The position numbers were made by a program, and so were the translations under genes. The notes beneath the pieces were generated by a model. That model made no database searches, was not told the origin of the DNA, and was given only the letters and a program-made list of their open reading frames with translations. Positions 5,866 through 8,717 of a stretch of DNA of 8,717 bases are shown here, one piece after another. Source of the stretch: Alphaproteobacteria bacterium (GTDB lineage: Bacteria; Pseudomonadota; Alphaproteobacteria; Rhizobiales; Hyphomicrobiaceae); NCBI GenBank assembly GCA_005888525.1, contig VBAB01000215.1:1-8717 (forward strand), written 5' to 3'. Every line of letters begins with the position of its first letter. Positions within the stretch are counted from its first letter, which is position 1.

Positions 5866-6795
5866 ATGGCTCGCTGGATCGAAGAGACGTTCCACCCGCA
5901 CTGGCGCGTGCGCCTCGAAGCGTCCAAGGTGCTGCACGAGGTCAAGACTGCGCATCAGCATCTCGCCATCTTCGAGAATGAGACGTGGGGCACCGTGCTG
6001 ATGCTCGATGGCGTGTGCCAGCTCACGACCTTGGACGAGTTCGTCTACCACGAGATGATGGCGCACGTGCCGCTGATGGCGCTAGCGGCGCCGACGCGCG
6101 TGCTGGTGATCGGTGGCGGCGACGGCGGCGTGCTGCGCGAAGTGCTCAAGCACCCTTCGGTGGCGAAGGCGACGCTGTGCGAGATCGACCGCACCGTCAT
6201 CGATCTTTCCCTCGAGCATTATCCGCAGATTGCCGACGGCTGCTTCGATGATCCCCGCGCCGAGGTGGTCATCGCCGATGGGCTGAAATATGTGGCCGAC
6301 ACGCGCGAGAGGTTCGACGCCATCATCGTCGACAGCTCCGAGCCGATCGGCCCGAGCGCCGTGCTGCATACGCGCGCCTTCTTCACCGACTGCAAGCGCG
6401 CGCTGAAGAAGGGTGGCATCCTGGTGACGCAGAACGGGTTGCCGTTCCTGTTTCCCGAGCACCTGCGGGCGACGACGGAGATTTTCGCCTCGCTGTTCAG
6501 GGTGGCTTCACCCTACATGTGCACGCAACCCTGCTACTTCGGCGGGCCCTTCGCGCTCAACTGGGCGAGCGACGACGCGGGCCTGCTGGATGTCGCGGAA
6601 GCGACGCTCGCGCGCCGCGTGACGAAGCGCGGCATCACCGCGCGCTATTACACGCCTGCGGTGCATCGTGCGGCGTTCGCCTTGCCGGGATATGTGGCCG
6701 CTGCTGTCGACGGCCTGATGCGTGCGATTAAATCCACCGTAAAATCAAATGTTTCCACCAACAATCTGGTGGCAAAGAAAGCCGGGCGGCGCTGA
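5866..6795 (+). CDS. speE: Spermidine synthase (polyamine aminopropyltransferase)
   Basis: The product has 309 residues. It transfers the aminopropyl group from decarboxylated S-adenosylmethionine to putrescine, giving spermidine, and so completes the step fed by SpeD. Motifs in order: MARWIEETFHP start; LDGVCQLTTLDEFVYHEMM (47-65, with Gln52, Tyr61, His62, Glu63); nucleotide-binding VLVIGGGDGGVLREV (79-93); CEID (105-108, Glu106); ADG (137-139, Asp138); catalytic loop VDSSEPIGP (155-163, Asp156); and TQNGLPFLF (188-196). Asp156 matches Asp158 of E. coli and Asp173 of the human enzyme. The second loop Asp (human Asp176) is Glu159 here, and the usual P-T-Y is P-C-Y (222-224). The ATG at 5866 gives the usual family N-terminus; a longer reading from 5794 adds an unrelated stretch. 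The last 20 or so residues are encoded by AT-rich DNA and exceed the usual length of about 288. Confidence 0.93.
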   Translation: MARWIEETFHPHWRVRLEASKVLHEVKTAHQHLAIFENETWGTVLMLDGVCQLTTLDEFVYHEMMAHVPLMALAAPTRVLVIGGGDGGVLREVLKHPSVAKATLCEIDRTVIDLSLEHYPQIADGCFDDPRAEVVIADGLKYVADTRERFDAIIVDSSEPIGPSAVLHTRAFFTDCKRALKKGGILVTQNGLPFLFPEHLRATTEIFASLFRVASPYMCTQPCYFGGPFALNWASDDAGLLDVAEATLARRVTKRGITARYYTPAVHRAAFALPGYVAAAVDGLMRAIKSTVKSNVSTNNLVAKKAGRR

Positions 6796-6804
6796 ACGCC
6801 CGCA

Positions 6805-6839
6805 TTGCGTGGAGTGTTGGCAGCGGTTATACTTTAGGT
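6805..6839 (+). promoter_or_regulatory. Promoter of the toxin-antitoxin cassette, likely leaderless
   Basis: TTGCGT (6805-6810), a 17-base spacer and TATACT (6828-6833) form a good sigma-70-type promoter (-10 matches 5 of 6). The start of transcription, about 7 bases after the -10, falls on the A of the ATG at 6840, and no spaced ribosome-binding site exists, so the message is probably leaderless. A short inverted repeat, ATAC (6829-6832) and GTAT (6838-6841), spans the -10 and start codon and could be an operator for the ribbon-helix-helix antitoxins. Confidence 0.55.
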
Positions 6840-7082
6840 ATGAAAATTGCCATTTCCATTCCCGATCCTCTGTTCAAGGAGGCCGAAGCCGCCGCCAAGG
6901 CGCTCGGGCTCTCGCGCAGCAAGCTCATCCAGACCGCGCTGGAGGCTTATCTCGAGCGACGGCGCGCTAAAAAGGTCACGGCAGCGCTCAATCGCTCCTT
7001 GGCAAAGCATCCCGACGAGATTGATCCGTTCCTGCAGCATCTCGTTGTCGAGGGGATGAAGCGCTCGGAATGGAAAGAGTGA
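6840..7082 (+). CDS. Ribbon-helix-helix antitoxin, MazE/VapB-like (copy 1, no adjacent cognate toxin)
   Basis: The product has 80 residues. The N-terminus MKIAISIPDPLFKEAEAAA supplies the DNA-contacting beta strand and first helix of a ribbon-helix-helix fold, and LGLSRSKLIQTALEAYLERR (22-41) supplies the turn and second helix. Such proteins dimerise, bind their own promoter and neutralise a partner toxin through the C-terminal tail. Here the tail (residues 43-80) contains DPFLQHL and ends in EWKE. The first 42 residues are 32/42 identical to the next gene's product, but the tails share little, so toxin specificity may differ. No toxin gene follows directly: 28 bases lie between this stop and the next antitoxin. 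An out-of-frame ATG at 7070 overlaps its 3' end and opens only six codons. It starts at the predicted transcription start. Confidence 0.8.
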   Translation: MKIAISIPDPLFKEAEAAAKALGLSRSKLIQTALEAYLERRRAKKVTAALNRSLAKHPDEIDPFLQHLVVEGMKRSEWKE

Positions 7083-7110
7083 ACCAATAGAGCCCACACA
7101 GGTCTGCTTC

Positions 7111-7359
7111 ATGAAAACCGCCGTTTCCCTGCCCGACCCGCTCTTCAAAGAAGCCGAAATCGCCGCCAGGGACCTCGGCGTCTCGCGCAGCAGGCTCGTT
7201 CAGATGGCGCTCGAAGCCTATCTGGAGCGGCGTCGAGAAGAGGAGCTGACGGCCGAGATCAACCGCAACATTGAGAAATATGGTGACCCGTCGGACGGCG
7301 AGGAGGCTTGGCTGGAGCATAGTCGGCAGGTCCTTGCCGGCCTGGAACAAGACGAATGA
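7111..7359 (+). CDS. Ribbon-helix-helix antitoxin, MazE-like (copy 2, partner of MazF)
   Basis: The product has 82 residues. MKTAVSLPDPLFKEAE (1-16) and LGVSRSRLVQMALEAYLERR (22-41) form the DNA-binding ribbon-helix-helix region, closely matching copy 1. The acidic tail (DPSDGEEAWLEHSRQ, then LAGLEQDE) is the likely toxin-binding part. The stop codon overlaps the ATG of the mazF gene (ATGA at 7356-7359), the usual coupling of antitoxin and toxin, so this is the cognate antitoxin of the downstream toxin. The ribosome-binding site before 7111 is weak (AGG about 10 bases upstream). Expression is expected from the promoter before copy 1. Confidence 0.85.
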   Translation: MKTAVSLPDPLFKEAEIAARDLGVSRSRLVQMALEAYLERRREEELTAEINRNIEKYGDPSDGEEAWLEHSRQVLAGLEQDE

Positions 7360-7697
7360 GGCGGGGCGAAATCTGGTGGGCGGGCCAGGGTGAGCCTGTC
7401 GGATCAGAGCCAGGATACCGGCGACCCGTGGTCATCGTCTCTGCCAACTTCCTCAATGAGAGTCATCTGAGAACCGTTCTCGTAGTCCCGGTAACAGCGA
7501 ATCTGACTCGCGAGCACTACCGTGGAAACGTCCGCTTGCCTGCGGGCAAGGCGACGGGCCTCGGAAAACCTTCGGTCGCTGTCGTCATGCACGTAACCAC
7601 AATGAACAGAATCATTTTGACGGAGCGAATCGGCAGAGTGCCAGACAACCTGATGCCGGTCATAGACGCTGGTCTGCGGCTCGTCCTGGTGCTTTGA
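7356..7697 (+). CDS. mazF: MazF/PemK-type endoribonuclease toxin
   Basis: A 113-residue toxin predicted to cleave mRNA at short sequence motifs and halt growth when the antitoxin is degraded. Family marks: MRRGEIWWA (1-9), RRPVVIVSANFLN (22-34, with the conserved Arg-Pro in the loop), VLVVPVTANL (41-50, with Thr47 matching the catalytic Ser/Thr region), GLGKPSVAVVMHVTTMNR (68-85) and ERIGRVP (90-96). Length and motif order are complete, so it looks intact. It overlaps the upstream antitoxin by 4 bases (ATGA), which couples their translation. GC content is lower than in the flanking genes (about 45-52% in two 60-base samples, 7561-7620 and 7441-7500), a sign of transfer. Its stop is 3 bases from that of the convergent mrp gene, with no terminator between. 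Confidence 0.88.
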   Translation: MRRGEIWWAGQGEPVGSEPGYRRPVVIVSANFLNESHLRTVLVVPVTANLTREHYRGNVRLPAGKATGLGKPSVAVVMHVTTMNRIILTERIGRVPDNLMPVIDAGLRLVLVL

Positions 7698-7700
7698 GCT

Positions 7701-8717
7701 TCAACCCCGGCCCAGCCCCTTCTGTGCCAGTGCGGAGAGGTACTCGGCCCAGCGCTTGTCTCGCTCGGTGTGCAGCGTCTGCAGGTAGGACCAGGCGTAG
7801 AGCCCCGTGTCGTGGCCGTCGTCGAAAACGATGCGCACCGCGTAGTTGCCGACCGGCTTGAGCTCCTTGATCTTGACGTTGCGCTTCTTGCCGACGGTGA
7901 CGCGCTGCTCGGGGGAATGGCCCTGCACCTCGGCGGAGGGGCTCATCACGCGCAGCATCTCGGCGGAAAGCGCGAACGGCTTTGCCCCCTCGAACGTCAC
8001 GCCCAGCTCGGCCCCGCCCGGCGCGATCTCGAGCTTCGGCGGCTGCAGGCGCGCACCCGAGCTCTCCTGCAGCTCGCTCCAGGCCTTGGCGGCGATGTCG
8101 CGGTAGATCTGCGCATGCACGCTGTCCGGGCTCGAGGCGACAATCGGCTGGCCCTCGTCGGAGGTGGCGCGGATGTCCATGTGCAGGGGCACGCCGCCGA
8201 GGAAGGGGATGCCGAGCTTCTCGGCCTCGTTCCTTGCGCCGCCGTGTCCGAAGATGTCGGAGCGCTCCCCGCACTTGGGGCACACGAAATAGCTCATGTT
8301 CTCGATGATGCCGAGCACCGGCACGTCGACCTTGCGGAACATGTTGAGGCCCTTGCGGGCATCAATCAGCGCGAGGTCCTGGGGGGTCGAGACGATAATG
8401 GCGCCCGCCAGCGGCACTTGCTGGGCCATGGTGAGCTGCACGTCGCCCGTGCCGGGCGGCATGTCGATGACGAGCACGTCGAGAGCGCCCCAATCGACGT
8501 CGCGCAGCATCTGGGTCAGCGCCGAGACCACCATCGGCCCGCGCCAGATGATCGGCGTGCCCTCATCGACCAGGAAGCCCATGGACATGGCTCGGAGGCC
8601 GTAGGCCTGCATGGGCCGCAACGTGTTGCCGTGCGCGACCTGCGGCCGGCCGGTCAAGCCAAGCAGGCGCGGCTGCGAGGGGCCATAGATATCGGCATCG
8701 AGGATGCCGGTCTCGAG
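7701..8717 (-). CDS. mrp: Mrp/ApbC-type iron-sulfur carrier ATPase fused to a DUF971 domain (N-terminus outside window)
   Basis: There are 338 visible codons, open at the window edge. Mrp/Nbp35-family P-loop ATPases bind and deliver iron-sulfur clusters in the cytoplasm. Visible marks: DADIYGPSQPRLLG near the start of the fragment, SMGFLVDEGTPIIWRGPMV, the Walker-B-like VLVIDMPPGTGDVQLT, VSTPQDLALIDARKG, and the cluster-binding CPKC with cysteine codons at 8280-8282 and 8271-8273 (YFVCPKCGERSDIFGHGG). The P-loop lies before the fragment and is not seen. The last 110 or so residues (about 8045-7704) match DUF971, the small domain also found at the N-terminus of gamma-butyrobetaine hydroxylases: LRVMSPSAEVQGHSPEQRV, then VGNYAVRIVFDDGHDTGLY and ERDKRWAEYLSALA. 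The usual N-terminal DUF59-like domain could not be checked. Convergent with mazF. Confidence 0.9.
   Translation of the reverse strand, partial: LETGILDADIYGPSQPRLLGLTGRPQVAHGNTLRPMQAYGLRAMSMGFLVDEGTPIIWRGPMVVSALTQMLRDVDWGALDVLVIDMPPGTGDVQLTMAQQVPLAGAIIVSTPQDLALIDARKGLNMFRKVDVPVLGIIENMSYFVCPKCGERSDIFGHGGARNEAEKLGIPFLGGVPLHMDIRATSDEGQPIVASSPDSVHAQIYRDIAAKAWSELQESSGARLQPPKLEIAPGGAELGVTFEGAKPFALSAEMLRVMSPSAEVQGHSPEQRVTVGKKRNVKIKELKPVGNYAVRIVFDDGHDTGLYAWSYLQTLHTERDKRWAEYLSALAQKGLGRG

Noticed and set aside
7660..8283. Second minus-strand frame inside the mrp gene
   Set aside because: It is a shadow frame rich in Arg/Ala/Gly; the mrp frame has CPKC, DMPPGTGD and DUF971 motifs.

Overview
The window is GC-rich chromosomal DNA of an alphaproteobacterium-like organism. 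This is inferred from the high-GC coding style and from the character of the SpeD, SpeE, AsmA-like and Mrp-DUF971 proteins. I cannot name the genus. No tRNA, rRNA, insertion sequence, phage gene or CRISPR array is visible, and no gap between genes exceeds about 220 bases.

Layout. (1) 1-941, plus strand: the last 44 codons of an FAD-dependent oxidoreductase, then a pyridoxal kinase (pdxY) 7 bases later, probably one operon. (2) 1068-2611: two convergent genes for exported proteins, a secreted lectin-like (endostatin/C-type-lectin fold) protein on plus and an exported metallo-beta-lactamase-fold protein on minus, with a perfect hairpin between their stops. (3) 2832-5021, plus: a 729-residue membrane-anchored AsmA-family protein. 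(4) 5202-6795, plus: the spermidine pathway pair, S-adenosylmethionine decarboxylase (speD) and spermidine synthase (speE), separated by 112 bases that hold a strong hairpin. (5) 6840-7697, plus: a toxin-antitoxin island with two paralogous ribbon-helix-helix antitoxins followed by one MazF-type toxin. It starts from a good promoter whose predicted transcription start falls on the first AUG. (6) 7701-8717, minus: the C-terminal part of an Mrp/ApbC iron-sulfur carrier ATPase fused to a DUF971 domain; its N-terminus and P-loop lie beyond the window.

How the genes work together: SpeD makes decarboxylated S-adenosylmethionine and SpeE transfers its aminopropyl group to putrescine. PdxY supplies pyridoxal phosphate and has no shown link to that pair. 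The toxin-antitoxin cassette is wedged between speE and mrp. The last 60 or so bases of speE are AT-rich (about 40% GC over 6721-6780), and mazF is also lower in GC than its neighbours, so this block looks acquired and may have altered the 3' end of speE.

Most of the window is ordinary metabolism. The items most worth a second look are the antitoxin-antitoxin-toxin cassette with its probably leaderless transcript, the unusual metal-site motif of the exported MBL protein, the Asp-to-Glu change in SpeE's catalytic loop, the speD-speE hairpin, and the Mrp-DUF971 fusion. I saw no clearly new multi-gene system.
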